A DNA stretch of 56,176 bases, taken from positions 6,186,993 to 6,243,168 of the forward strand of contig BFEA01000005.1 in the NCBI GenBank assembly GCA_003427395.1, given 5' to 3'. Both the position numbers and the translations under genes were made by a program. The DNA is from Chara braunii. Lineage: Eukaryota; Streptophyta; Charophyceae; Charales; Characeae. The notes under the pieces were generated by a model. It ran no database searches. It was not told the DNA's origin and saw only the letters and a list, made by a program, of their open reading frames with translations. This document shows positions 1-10,843 of the stretch, one piece after another (positions within the stretch are counted from its first letter, which is position 1; each line of letters opens with the position of its first letter).

Positions 1-1128
1 ATCTCTCACATGAGTGACTCATCTCTCACATGATGATGATCCGTTTCATTCTTGGTTGCTTACATGAGCACCATGCATGTGTTTGAGCAAGTCTCACACA
101 CATGTGTGGCTCGTCTCTCACATGATGATGTTCCGTTTCATTCTTGGTTGCTCACATGAGCCCATGCATGTGTTTGAGCAAGTCTCATTCACATGTGTGG
201 CTCATCTTCCACTTGGTGATATCTCGGTTCAATCTTAATTGGTTCCTTTGCTCAATACATGTGTTTGATCTAGTCTAGCTAGTGTTTTGAACTCATCTTC
301 CACTTGGTGATATCTCGGTTAAATCTTGATTGCTTCCCTTGCTCCATACATGTGTTTGATCTAGTCTAGCTAGTGTTTTTCACTCATCCCTCACTTGGTG
401 ATATCTCGGTTCAATCTTGATTGCTTCCTTTGCTCCATACACGTGTTTGATCTATAGTCTAGCTAGTGGTTTTCACTCATCTTCCATTTGGTGACATCTC
501 GGTTCGATCTTAATTGCTTCCTTTGCTCCATACATGTGTTTGATATAGTCTAACTAGTGTTTTTCACTCATCTTCCACTTGGTGATATCTCGGTTCAATC
601 TTGATTACTTCTTTTGCTTTAAACATGTGTTTGATCTAGTCTAGCTAGTGTTTTTCACTCATCTTCCACTTGGTGATATCTCGGTTCAATCTTGATTGCT
701 TCCTTTGCTCTATACATGTGTTTGATCTTAGTCTAGCTAGTACTTTTCACTCACCTTCCACTTGGTGATATCTCGGCTCAATCTTGATTGCTTCCCTTGC
801 TCCATACACATGTTTGATCTACTAGTAGTCTAGCTAGTGTTTTTCACTCATCTTCCAGTTGGTGATATCTCGGTTCAATCTTGATTACTTCCTTTGCCCC
901 ATACATGTGTTTGATCTGGTCACACTTGTGCAGTTCACTCACCTATCACTTGGTAGTGTTCCAGTTCAGTCTTTGTTGCTTTCATGACTTCATGTGTATG
1001 TGTAGTCTAGTCACACTTGTGCAGTTCACTCATCTGTCACTTGGTAGTGTTCCGGTTCAGTCCTTGTTGTTTTCATGACCTCATGTGCATGTGTAGTCCA
1101 ATCACACTTGTGCAGTTCACCCCCCCCC
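1..1128. repeat. ~91-bp tandem repeat array
   Basis: The core TTGGTGATATCTCGGTT or its variant recurs at 215, 306, 397, 490, 581, 672, 764, 861, 952 and 1042, a spacing of 90-97 bp. The first two units (around 42 and 132) and the last two (952, 1042) belong to divergent subfamilies: CGTTTCATTCTTGGTTGC at the left and GGTAGTGTTCCGGTTCAG at the right. Units carry CATGTGTTTGATCTAGTCTAGCTAG. No gene is seen. The array runs off the left edge of the window. Confidence 0.93.
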
Positions 1129-1885
1129 CCTGTGCTCTAATCGAACATGGTAAAGGAGGAGGCAGGTAAGAGGCTGTTACGACTGTTATTGCTGTTGAGA
1201 CTGCTGATGTGGCTACTGCTACTGTTCCTGTTGATAGCTGGCCAAGCCAGGCTGTTGCTGCTGCTGAGAACCATCAGATGGTCCTCCGGAGCAAAGTCGA
1301 CCCGGAAAATGTTAAGGCTCCGGTGCGGCTTGGGGGCGCCTATCGCCAACTCCGCCAAAATAGAGGTATGGGGGCTGTGACTTCACAGACCCCATACCAT
1401 AAGCATAGGTAGATGGCCTGCAAAACCCCCAAGCCATCTGAGTCCATTTTCCTGCAAAAACGGAAAATGGACTTCGCCGAGTTGTTCACCTAGAGCCTCG
1501 GGCGATGCCCGAAAAACAGGCAAGTAGGGGCAAACAGCGACGGAATCTGACCAAATTTTATGGGGGTCTTACATAGGTTACAGACAGAGAGCCCACCAAA
1601 TAAGGAATGATTCTGACATCGTTTGGGGTAGGAAACGCAAGCCTGTGTTTTTCGGTTCTCCGTCCTTAGGCAAAAACAGCAAAAATTTGCAAAATCTGCA
1701 AAATCTACAAAATCTGCAAATCTCCAAAGACTGCGTTTACTGAAATCTATGTTTTTTGGAAATCTGTGTTTTCTGCACATCTGTTGTAGGACTAGTTGCT
1801 GCAAGTCTGAATTTTTTGAAGTCTGGAACTAGGGATAACTTAGGGAGATGGGGCCGGACGCTTAGAGTAGGACGAAGCATCGGAC
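1129..1885. other. Sequence with no recognisable gene
   Basis: There is a C homopolymer at about 1121-1130 and a short internal repeat of AAATCTGCAAA type at about 1676-1735. Open frames here are under 105 codons, overlap on both strands and resemble no family I know. Confidence 0.5.
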
Positions 1886-2750
1886 ACCTCACACCATCTT
1901 CCTCCTCCATCTTTTTCACCCATCCACCATAGCCAACCATCACACACCATCTTCCTCCTCCATCTCCTTCACCCATCCACCATAGCCAACCACCTCACAC
2001 CATCTTCCTCCTCCATCTTCTTCACCCAGCCACCATAGCTAACCACCTCACACCATCTTCCCCCCTCCATCTTCTTCACCCATCCGCAATAGCCAACCAC
2101 CTCCCATCATCTTCCTCCTCCATTTTCTTCGCCCACCCACCATAGCCAACCACCTCATACCATCTTCCTCCTCCATCTTCTTCATCCATCCACCATAGCC
2201 AACCACCTCACACCATCTTCCTCCTCCATCTTCTTCACCCATCCACCATAGCCAACCACCTCCCACCATCTTCCTCCTCCATCTTCTTCACCCATCCACC
2301 ATAGCCGACCACCTCCCATCATCTTCCTCCTCCATCTTCCTCACCCATCCACCATAGTCAACCACCTCACACCATCTTCCTCCCCCATCTTCTTCATCCA
2401 TCCACCATAGTCAACTGCCTCGCACCATCTTCCTCCTCCATCTTCTTCACCCATCCACCATAGCCAACCACCTCACACCATCTTCCTCCTCCATCTTCTT
2501 CACCCATCCACCATATCCAACCACCTCACACCGCCTTCCTCCTCCATCTTCTTCACCCATCCACCATAGCTAACCACCTCACACCATCTTCCTCCTCCAT
2601 CTTCTTCACCCATCCACCATAGCTAACCACCTCACACCATCTTCCTCCTCCATCTTCTCCACCCATCCACTATAGCCAACCACCTCGCACCATCTTCCTC
2701 CTCCATCTTCTTCAACCATCCTCCATATCCAACCTCCTTACACCCCCTTC
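1886..2750. repeat. 53-bp pyrimidine-rich tandem repeat
   Basis: The unit contains CACACCATCTTCCTCCTCC followed by CATCTTCTTCACCCATCC and CACCATAGCCAACCAC. Starts at 1888, 1941, 1994 and 2047 give an exact 53-bp period, with about 16 copies. Minus-strand open frames full of EEDGGG/WLWWMG peptides are products of this repeat. Confidence 0.95.
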
Positions 2751-2871
2751 CCCCTTCATCTCATTCACCAACCAAAGGTCATGACCAAAGGGGCATAAAG
2801 AAGCAAGGTATAGAAAGAAAACCTTAGGTAGGACGGTGGGACAAGTAGGGGATAAGTTGATTAGGAGTAGG

Positions 2872-2924
<53 letters not shown>

Positions 2925-3234
2925 CTCCCCTATCCTCTTTTTCCTTCTCTCTCTCTCTTTCCTCCACATCTTCGTCCTTCATTGCCACCTCCCTCTTCCT
3001 GTCATCGTCCTTGTCCCACATTCTAAAGCCTCGGCCTTACCTTCTCTCCTCCCTCTCTTCTTGGCATATAACTAACCCTTTCCCCTCACTTGTTACATTG
3101 CCAGGGAACGAATGGTGGAAGGAATTTGTTCTCACTTGGTGGAGAAAGTGGGCAAGGGAAGGGTTGTCGGCCCCTTGTGCCGCCAAGAAGGAAAGGAAAA
3201 GGGCATTTGAGAAATTAGAAGGAGGTAAGTCCGG
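2751..3234. repeat. (CT)n microsatellite in pyrimidine-rich DNA
   Basis: An uninterrupted (CT)n tract lies at 2874-2920, followed by CT-rich imperfect sequence to about 3060. No gene is supported. Confidence 0.9.
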
Positions 3235-4257
3235 AAAGGGACTAGAGAATGTTGATACTTAAAGCAAGGTCAGTTGACTCAACCATTACCCCGATTGCAT
3301 GACTAGGGAAGAGATTGGCCTGGACCAAGGAAGGAAAGGGAAAGCACAAAGAGTCAAGGAAAAGTGAACTTCGGCTTGTGGGAGGCATTATGTGTTGACC
3401 CCATGTGGGGGATGCTTTGCATAAATTGTGTTGAATGTGCGGGTGAGTAGCCTAAAGAGTCATTGAGCGGGATTGGGTCCCGGGTATGCCGGGCGGCAAA
3501 GAGAAAGTGGGACTGAGGTCAAACGGGTTGTGGACTTAACCCTTGCCCTTGAATACGATCTTGAGCATGCTTGTGCAAAGCAAAGTCGGCTATAGCAAAC
3601 TGCAAAGACTTAAGGCGTCCGAGAAGGCCGCCTAGACTAAAATGAAAAATTTGGGCGTGTATGCGGGGTGGGGCACCGAAAAGACTAAGGGGCATATAGG
3701 TCAAATGCGAAGGTTGGACAAAAGAAAGATATGCATGATGTATGCGACAATGAAAGTCACGCGTAGGATGGCCGAAGAAGGAAGCAGGCAAAGCCCTAGG
3801 GAGGCGTAGGGGGACCGTGAGACATGGTCCGCGGGCCCGAGCCGAAGGGCGGCCGCGGGCTTAACAAGGCTTTAAGGACTCCCCGCTTAGTGAATGCATG
3901 CGTGGCACAAAGAGAACGCTTGGCCTACGCATAAAAGAAGACCGACTTTCAATAAACTTCCTGGACTGCTTGAGTATTGGAAGGAGTTATTGCATGATAA
4001 CACCTCAAAGTATCAAGGAAACCGCGTTTGACGAAAATACTGGCGAGGCTACCATCCAGCGAGAGGGCGGAGCTGCATCCCCAATGTCAAAGCTCTCTCG
4101 TAAAATGGCCCATCCCCATCCATCTCAAAGCACTAGGTGGGGTGCCCCTGTGACGAACGCTCCGTACCCTGAGCATGAGTGTGGGCGGAGCTGAGCCAAC
4201 TGGGACCCGCAGCAGGGTCGACTCAGGCTCAGAAGTCTAACAGGGTACGGCCCTACA
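3235..4257 (+). repeat. LTR-like ~1-kb dispersed repeat, copy 1
   Basis: This stretch aligns along its length with 46430-47425. Shared blocks in the same order include TATGTGTTGACCC, GGTGAGTAGCC, GCCGGGCGGC, ACGCTTGGCCTACGCA, TTCCCTGGACTGCTTG-type sequence, CCATCTCAAAGCACTAGGTG and AGCCAACTGGGACCCGC. It ends in GGCCCTACA and is followed within a few bases by a TGG-initiated primer-binding-site candidate, as a 5' LTR would be. Homology and order are seen directly; LTR status is inferred, and the exact left end is uncertain. Confidence 0.6.
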
Positions 4258-4261
4258 AAAA

Positions 4262-4283
4262 ATGGTGGAGGTGCCGGGTATAG
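4262..4283 (+). other. Candidate retrotransposon primer-binding site
   Basis: TGGTGGAGGTGCCGGGTAT starts five bases after the repeat ends in CTACA. TGGAGGTGCCGGG has the form of a complement of a tRNA 3' end, with TGG opposite CCA. I cannot name the tRNA with certainty. Copy 2 of the repeat lacks this sequence after its end, fitting 5'-LTR versus solo or 3'-LTR roles. Confidence 0.4.
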
Positions 4284-5374
4284 GGTTAAACTGACCCTTG
4301 CGATTTCGGAGGGGGTGCCCTACGCATGACCGTGTACACAACCAAAGAGAAAGAAATTGGACTTGAGCTTGCTCTTCCCTTCGAGAGAATCAAATTTGAG
4401 GGTGGTTGGGCGCATGACATGGCCACGCCTGGAGGTATAACATCCATGCTACACACTTGATCAGCTCACTCCTTTGTAGAGTAGCTCTAGCCCCCCTCCT
4501 CCGGTGCTGGTGTTTGCCAGTACGGAGAAGCCTCGGGCAAGTCGTAGGTCGACCCTTCCTCTTCGTGTGAAGGAGGGCTCCGGTTACCTGACAGGCGATT
4601 GGTGCTTCGGCTTCGGCCAGGGTCCAATGAAAATCCCGCGGCGGAGTGATCCGACCGTCTAGGTGCTCTTCTTTCTTCTTCTTCTGAGCCCAGCGGACTC
4701 ATGCACTATACACTTGAAATGCTTGAAGGACCTACATGAACACAACGGTCATCAAGAAGGGACAATCCTACCCTATGAAAGGACAGACAAAAGAAGATAA
4801 AGGGAATGAAGGGAGTTGCTAGACTCTGAAAAAAACTAACTCACCCTTGAAGACGCTCACGAAAACGAACCAACCACTATGCATGGAAGTAAGGGGAGTG
4901 ACACTCATTGTCCTGAGAGAAAACTGTGAGATATGGGTAGGAAGCGTTGGGTGTACCAAGGGAAAGGCACTTGTACTATGTGTGTCCCACTTGGGACTTG
5001 TGATCTGCATGAGGGGAAATCGAGTGTCCTGCCGTTCGGAAGGAAAGGGTGGGTTTGAACCAGCTAGGGCAGGTTGCGAAAAATTATTTCTATTGAAGTG
5101 CCACTGGGTCTCATGTGTGGGAGGTTGGGTCACTCGACTGTTAGGCAGGAGTTGGTCTCGCCGGTTGATTAGTAGCACTCCCTCCCGGGCGGACCGAGCA
5201 TGGCTCGGCACCTTGCCCAGGCGGGATGTGAAACGTCTCCTCAGGCGGGGCGACTACTTGTCAGCAGACGGAGGACTGCTGCATGTGGGGCAAGGAGGGA
5301 GCCTCAGAGACAATTAGTAGCCCCTTGTACTACGACAGAGGAAAGACTGATTCTTATCGGACCGATGGAAGTGA
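4284..5374. other. Unassigned region with one 156-codon open frame
   Basis: A plus-strand frame is open from 4847 to 5317 (156 codons, Cys- and Gly-rich, no motif I recognise). A minus-strand frame of similar length overlaps it, so chance openness is possible. If the repeat at 3235 is a 5' LTR, this is the start of an internal region. Nothing else could be supported. Confidence 0.3.
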
Positions 5375-5731
5375 ATGCTCGGACGACTGACTTTTGCTCC
5401 TAACCGGATGCGCGGGGTGATTCCCGGTGCCAATGGGGGTATGCAAGAGCGGCAAAATGGGATGGGGTATTCTGGGCAAACGGAGAGGGGTAACACCCTG
5501 CACCAGAGCCTGGGTACCGCGCTCGCGACGGTTGAGCTGCGCTTAAGGTATGGGATAAAACTCTACCAAAAGTACCAGCGGAGAGACCACGAGGAGATGA
5601 CCGGTCTGTATGTGAGATTGCTTGAATCCTTTGTGTTTTTTTTTTGTATCCCCCCTCTGTAAAATTTGGCTGAGGTCTGAGTTGTTGGACGGGGTTATGA
5701 TTTTAGTCTATTCCCACCTACCTGCCTAAGT
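5375..5731 (+). CDS. Short unrecognised ORF; segment reused at 19628
   Basis: A 95-codon frame (5375-5662) ends in a hydrophilic stretch (YGIKLYQKYQRRDHEEMTGLY) followed by a low-complexity T-run. Its 3' part, together with sequence to 5731, is nearly identical to 19628-19871, including the run of Ts and TAAAATTTGGCTGAGGTCTG. The differences are few (for example AAGGTA versus GAGGTA), so the segment exists in more than one genomic copy or has been read twice with errors. The protein has no motif I recognise. It lies just upstream of the paralogue array and could belong to the same mobile element. Coding status is doubtful. Confidence 0.3.
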
Positions 5732-5980
5732 CTACATGAGTGAGAGATGATTGAAAGGAAGGAGGATAGAGGTCGGTTGGAATGGAACCAAGTAAAAGAA
5801 TGTAGATATGATGACCGACCGAAGGTGCTATGGAAAAATGGTACTTAGGAATAGGGAGGTAGATTAGGGAGACCTTGATGAAGGGTCTGAAATAATTCCC
5901 ATCTAGGATATAGACTGACCTGACTGGAGGGGCCGTTCTGTGCTCTCTTATGAAAACAGGGGTCGGGTGCTGGAAACAAG

Positions 5981-6785
5981 ATGATGTGGTGGCCATCGTC
6001 TCCAGTCTATTCCAGCGGTCCGGAAATGCCGGTAGATGTAAAGGATGGGGTATCGGTCGTCCTCCCGGAAGACGGAAAGTGGACAGACCTAGAGTCAGCC
6101 TATCAAACTCTAATGCTGAACGAGGAGGACGCATTCCTCTGGATAGAGACAATATGCACTAAGGTCAGTCTGACGAGGTTGTCGCCAAGCTTGACGGATT
6201 TGGAATTCCGTGGGACGGTGGAAGCCTGAGGGTGGGTCTACCTGTCCCAGGATGGGAAAAATGCTATGGTCATGGACTTGGTACTGAGGACCGCTCCGGG
6301 CGAACTGTTTAGGCAGGCAGAAAGGGAGGTTGTATGGGTAGCATGTCAGCGGGCGGAGATGGAAATCAATAGGGTAGATGTGCGAGTGGAACTCAGAGAT
6401 AGGGGGAATGTGAGACGGCCCTTCAGAACGATGAGATGCGTGTTACCTCCCTTTCTGGTGGATGAGGTCTTCGGGACCCGGAGTAGGTTGGTACAGATAT
6501 GCCAGTCCATGACAAACCTTGGGTTGTACCAGTGCGCCAGGCAGGACTTCTTCCGGTTGTCGATAGAAATGGGGCCCTTCGAAGGAAATTGGGCGAGGGA
6601 ACTGACCGAGATGTTGAACTGCCTTAGCGTAGACAATGTATATGTCCCTAGCCCAGTACATTGGGGGATAGTTTACAGAAATGTGGCAGTAGGGGAGGAC
6701 CTTCCTGGAAGGGCTGAGGGAATTGTTCTACGACGGAGATGATGACCTCAGTGACGACGATGAGGGGGATGAGATAGAGGACTGA
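5981..6785 (+). pseudogene. Tandem family copy A, decayed, unknown function
   Basis: I do not recognise this family, but the unit is clearly homologous to copies B, C and D. One frame runs from 5981 to 6742, broken only by a TGA at 6227. Near 6690 homology moves to another frame that ends at 6783-6785 with an acidic tail (DDDLSDDDEGDEIED). Landmarks in order are YLSQDG near 6240, RCVLPPFLVDEVFG near 6434, MGPFEGNWARELTEML near 6569 and FLEGLRELF before the acidic tail. Reconstructed length is about 265 residues. No signal peptide, membrane segment or zinc motif is visible. It lies head-to-tail with copy B, 36 bp apart. One stop plus one frameshift make it a pseudogene as assembled, though assembly errors cannot be excluded. 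Confidence 0.6.
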
Positions 6786-6821
6786 CATTTATGAGAGGAG
6801 GAACTTATTTGGGGGAAATGA

Positions 6822-7608
6822 GTGGTTGGCGCTGTGCAGGAAGAGATGATGGCTAGAGAGCAGCTGCTGATGGACTGCACTTTCAAAGGACGGGAGCCAA
6901 GGCGACTCAGAGGGGGGGTAGAAATGCCTATATCGACGGAAAACGAATGGAGAGGGACCACGTGTGATTGGATTGGATTTGAAGTTGTCCCGGAACTATC
7001 AGACCTCTGGATAGAATGGATCTGGAACCTAATAAGGGAAGAGGAAGGATGGGACGAGATAGCGGAAGGAAAAATGGAATCAGTTGGAACGATAGTTCTT
7101 TCCGAAAAGGGGTGACACTTGTTTTGCACTACACTAGCGGCAGGACATGATCCGATGTGGTTTCTAGGGAATGCAAAAGCAAGGACTCAAAGAGAAGGCG
7201 AGAGATTCGCTAACGAATAGTGGGATGAGGTCAGTATTAGGGTCGTGATAGGAGGATGGAAGGAAATCAGGCCGCCTTGCCTACGAACAAAGGTCTGGGT
7301 ACCAGAATCCGTGGCTGATTGGTTTGGGAGGGGGGGTTGACCACATTTTAGAAGTGCCCAACTCTGTGGAACGGGTACACGTAGAGTTTGCCTGATTGTC
7401 TGAGGAGCTTTATAAGACCTCGTTGAAACACGGGCCCTTCTACGGCGACAGAGTTTGGGAAGTCCTCGTCATTTTACGAATGGATAAGTATGATCGCCTA
7501 GAGGTCGATCCTGAAACCAGGGATGCCATAATCAGCCGGGAGGTGGCATCCACGCCCCCCTACGTAGATGATGTTTTTAAACTATTTGAAGTAATGTGGT
7601 TCGACTAA
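6822..7608 (+). pseudogene. Tandem family copy B, decayed
   Basis: This is the second unit of the array. The N-terminal part (6822-7115) has VEMPISTENEWRG and WIGFEVVPEL, matching the MPT and DW positions of copies C and D. The same frame continues past TGA at 7113 and TAG at 7218 through DEVSIRVVIGGW and VWVPESVADWFG. The frame then shifts exactly at a seven-G run (7330-7336) and continues as VDHILEV...HGPFYGDRVWEVLVIL to REVASTPPYVDDVFKLFE, with another TGA at 7393. The G-run shift could be a sequencing or assembly indel. The TGA at 7393 is TGG in the duplicated copy at 7805, so at least that stop is a point change. Function unknown. Confidence 0.6.
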
Positions 7609-8163
7609 GGGGCAAGGAGCTCTGAAACCACGAGGAAATCGAGGGGACAAAGGCAAGAGAGAGGGGAGATGCATGTAAACTAGGGGGTGACGTGGGGTAG
7701 GAAGCATGTACACTAGTTAGGCAAGCCGCACGTGGAGATTAAAACGGGGGTTGACCACATTTTAGAAGTGGCCGACTTTGTGGAACAGGTACACGTAAAG
7801 TTTGCCTGGTTGTTTGAGGAGCTTTATAAGACCTCGTTGAAACACGGGCCCTTCTACGGCGACAGAGTCTGGGAAGTCCTCGTCATTTTACGAATGGATA
7901 AGTATGATCGCCTAGAGGTGGATCCTGAAACCAGGGATGCCATAATCAGCTGGGAGGTGGCAGCCACGCCCTCCTACGTAGATGATGTTTTTAAACTATT
8001 TGAAGTAATGTGGTTCGACTAAGGGGCAGGGAGCTCTGAAACCATGAGGAAATCAAGGGGACAAAGGCAAGAGAGAGGGGAGATGCATGTAAACTAGAGG
8101 GTAATGTGGGGTAGGAAGCATGTACACTAGTTAGGCGAGTCGTACGTGGAGATTAATACGGGA
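7335..8163 (+). repeat. ~413-bp direct tandem duplication
   Basis: The segment from GGTTGACCACATTTTAGAAG at 7335 to about 7746 is repeated at 7747-8163 with few differences. It includes the 3' half of copy B and the trailer GAGATGCATGTAAACTAG. High similarity compared with the other copies marks it as the youngest event in the array. Confidence 0.93.
7732..8022 (+). CDS. Copy B', partial duplicate with open frame
   Basis: This is the C-terminal third of the array family, created by the 413-bp tandem duplication. The 96-codon frame begins MEIKTGVDHILEVADF and carries HGPFYGDRVWEVLVIL and SWEVAATPSYVDDVFKLFE. It is uninterrupted: the position that is TGA at 7393 in copy B reads TGG here. It lacks the N-terminal modules seen in copies A, C and D, so it is a fragment rather than a complete gene. 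Whether it is expressed cannot be told. The family is unknown to me. Confidence 0.45.
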   Translation: MEIKTGVDHILEVADFVEQVHVKFAWLFEELYKTSLKHGPFYGDRVWEVLVILRMDKYDRLEVDPETRDAIISWEVAATPSYVDDVFKLFEVMWFD

Positions 8164-8237
8164 AAGAGGTGTTCGGCTGTTGTGGGCACAACTGCTGATC
8201 GCAGGTAAGGGATTAAGACAAGAAGGGGTGGTGCGCA

Positions 8238-9014
8238 ATGGCCCGAAGAAGGACGTTCCTTGAAGGCCGCCCACTGATAGTCGAGCCACCAACAGAACGG
8301 GATAACGGTACAGAAATCAGCATGCCAACCCAGAAGGAAATTCGAAATTTTGTGGTGGACTGGGTTGGGATCGGACTTTTGGAGAACATGGTGTACCTGG
8401 TAACCGAAGTAGAATGGCATGCGGAAGGGGAGCAAGGCGGATGAAATCCGGATCCGTAAGGGCATGTACGCACGAAGGGGCGGTTGTACCTATCAAGGGT
8501 TGGGTGGCACACTCTTGGGGTCATGTTAGCATCGGGGGAAGACCCGTTGAGCATGTTCGAGTGCGCATGGCAGCTGGTATGGCAGGCAGGGTTTGAGTTC
8601 ATCGATCCTTAGCGGGACGAAGTAACAACGGACCGAAGGGTGGCCATGGTAGGAACCTTTATTTTACCTAGTGAGAACATACGGATGAGGTTGCCGCCCT
8701 TTATACTATAAAGGATGGGTGGCGTGGCGCACGTCAGGCAAGCAATAGCGGCCCTTGCTGACCTAACTTTTGAACAAGCAAAGACTTACAGGGAATACTA
8801 CTGGATCTTTCTAGAAATGGAACCGTTCGACAACAAGGAAAGGTATGAGGTACTACGTATACTACACGCAACTTTGACAACAAGGTCAAGGATTCCACTA
8901 ATCGATGACTACGTCTTGTGGGACGCCATCCGGCAGGAGGTAGGCCGAGGCCCGACCTACATAGACGATCTGTACCGGTTGTACGAGCTGCCAGAGGAAG
9001 ATGTTGTTCCCTGA
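8238..9014 (+). pseudogene. Tandem family copy C, one frame with four stops
   Basis: A single reading frame covers the whole unit (8238-9014, 258 codons plus stop) with no frameshift but four in-frame stops: TGA 8442, TAA 8457, TAG 8610 and TAA 8709. Landmarks are EISMPTQKEIRN, RLYLSRVGWHTLG, DEVTTDRRVAMVGTFILP, MRLPPFIL, FLEMEPFDNKERYEVLRIL and REV-GRGPTYIDDLYRLYE, matching copies A, B and D in order. All four stops can arise from C-to-T or G-to-A transitions of CGA, CAA, CAG or TGG. Decay by methylcytosine deamination would fit, but that is an inference. Readthrough or recoding is much less likely because all three stop codons occur. Function unknown. Confidence 0.6.
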
Positions 9015-9171
9015 TAGGTGAACTAAGAAACGAAAAGAAAGAAGGTTAGCAGAAGCGAGAGAAGAAGAATGAGGACGTGAAAAGGAAAAAGAAGCGGTAG
9101 ACGGACGGTTGTTGAAGAAAGGTTGTAATCCTCTCTGTTTGGGCTATGCAGGAGATCACCAATCAATGATG

Positions 9172-9971
9172 GCGGCAAGACACGTCCGGATGGCATGCCA
9201 GCCCCGGTACCCCGGCCCACCCTGGAAATAACGCAGGGGGTGGGAAGTATCGCTTCCAACAAGCTTCGAAGTCAGAGGAATCGACGTAGAATGGCGGGCC
9301 GTAACTTTGTGGAGGGACAGCGCCTTCGTAATGGTGGAATGTTTGTGGACCAGGATGTGGTTTAACCGGGGACCTAGGAATGACCTATACTCCAATTTAG
9401 AAATAACTGGGACTTTGTACCTACCCGAAGTTGGATGGCACTCGCTGGGGACCGGAATAGCACAGGGTCACGAGCTAGCTCCGGTCTTCCTAAGGGTCGC
9501 CCGGGTATTGACACAGATAGGCCACGCAATCCGGGGCAGGAGAAACGTGGGCTTACGAACCAGGGTGGAAGTGGGGAGTTGGCGAGGGTTAAATGCACCA
9601 ACGACCCCGCTAAGATGTCAGGTCCCCCGATTTATGATTGACCTTATCTTTGGGAGTCTTCCTAGGTCACAAGATCTGGCGGACTCAGTAACAGTATGGG
9701 TAGACCACTTCCCACCTCAAGCCATCGGGATGTTCTACGACGTCTCTATGGAGCACGCGCCATTTTGGGGGAACTGGGTCCGGGAACTGCTTGAGGTCAT
9801 CAATATCCTGATATTGGGACGCCGCGGTTGGCCTACGAGGAATATGAGCACATAATTCGGAGAGACACTGAGATAGGGGACAACTGTTTAGCAGGGGTAG
9901 CTCAACTGTTCGACGAGCGTGCTGAGCCGGAAGGGTCGAGGGGGCGAGAGCGGGTGTCCAAACCAGCATAG
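9172..9971 (+). pseudogene. Tandem family copy D, nearly intact
   Basis: This is the best-preserved copy. After a TAA at 9229 the frame is open to 9855, through VSLPTSFEVRGIDVEWR, GTLYLPEVGWHSLGTG, RCQVPRFMIDLIFG and EHAPFWGNWVRELLEVINIL. Near 9815 homology moves to a second frame, AYEEYEHIIRRDTEIGD then LAGVAQLFDERAEPE, ending at 9969-9971. The N-terminal region has a Trp-rich segment (LWRDSAFVMVECLWTRMW). The C-terminal end is acidic and charged, as in copy A. It has no catalytic or binding motif that I know. It could be a structural protein of a mobile element or virus-like element, because a CCHC protein follows downstream. That is inference. Confidence 0.6.
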
Positions 9972-10561
9972 CAAAATGAGTAGAATACTATTACGTAGGC
10001 CGCCTTGTTAAGATAAAAAGGGGGAGCGCCAGATCCAAACGGCTAAATATGCCGCTGCGAGGCGGGAAAAAGGTGGTAAGGGCGTGTACGCTGAAAAGTG
10101 GGGAGCGTCTCGCGGGTACAATTGTAGTAGGAACCACCAGAACGGCGTTTCGGCAAGCTTCGAAGGACCGGAAGGGGTAGGTAAATTTAGGGGGCCGAGG
10201 CGTGATGGAGGACCCCAACGAGGTCAAAAGAAGGTATCGGAATAGGAGGTTCTGCTTGTCCTTCCTGCTTGTGACACTAGTAGGAGAGACCATCAAAGCA
10301 GTAAGACAGGTAGAGGGCAAGAAAACATACAGGGTAGGGAGAACCCTAAGGTGCACGAGGAAGCGGGAGGACACACCCGACGAGAAAAGGATTAAGCTGA
10401 TTTGAAGATGAGAACATTTTCGGAGTTGCAGTAAGGGCCGAAAAAATCAACGTGATCAAACGGACAACATAGATGGTAGAAATCTAAGGGATCAAGACGA
10501 CAGGATAAATATCGGCCGAAGGTTCAACAACGAGGGGGTCAAAGACGATGCGAGGGGGATT
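9972..10561 (+). other. Array trailer, short frames only
   Basis: A 67-codon Lys/Arg-rich frame (10202-10405) is present, together with the weak motif GTIVVGT near 10115, which recalls GTIVLSE of copy B. No complete family copy could be traced. Confidence 0.3.
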
Positions 10562-10843
10562 TTGGGAAAAGAGAGTCGTAGCGAGAAAAGGCCCACACGA
10601 TCTCAAGGGATGGGACCAATCGTAGTTGATAGTATGGAGGAGTTGCAAACTTCGGGGGGTAGGTTGACGAAGAAAAGGAATGTGGCGGATACCCTACGGA
10701 GGCTTAAGGAAATGAAGCAGATGGTAGCAAATTACAAGATTGGTGTGATTGAGGAAATGATAAAGGACATCGAGACTATGGACGACAATGAGCTACACAA
10801 GGAGGAACGGCAAGGGGAGATGAAAACGAGAGCACATGATTAG
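10562..10843 (+). CDS. Charged, probably helical small ORF
   Basis: This 93-codon frame is rich in Lys, Arg and Glu. A likely coiled-coil stretch (RRLKEMKQMVANYKIGVIEE) spans about residues 45-65, and acidic DIETMDDNELHKEE follows. I do not recognise it. It sits between the paralogue array and the CCHC ORF on the same strand, 109 bp before the latter. The two may be parts of one gag-like polyprotein interrupted by stops. Confidence is low because no family assignment is possible. Confidence 0.35.
   Translation: MGKESRSEKRPTRSQGMGPIVVDSMEELQTSGGRLTKKRNVADTLRRLKEMKQMVANYKIGVIEEMIKDIETMDDNELHKEERQGEMKTRAHD

Noticed and set aside
1888-2750. Minus-strand EEDGGG/WLWWMG frame
   Set aside because: Direct product of the 53-bp tandem repeat.
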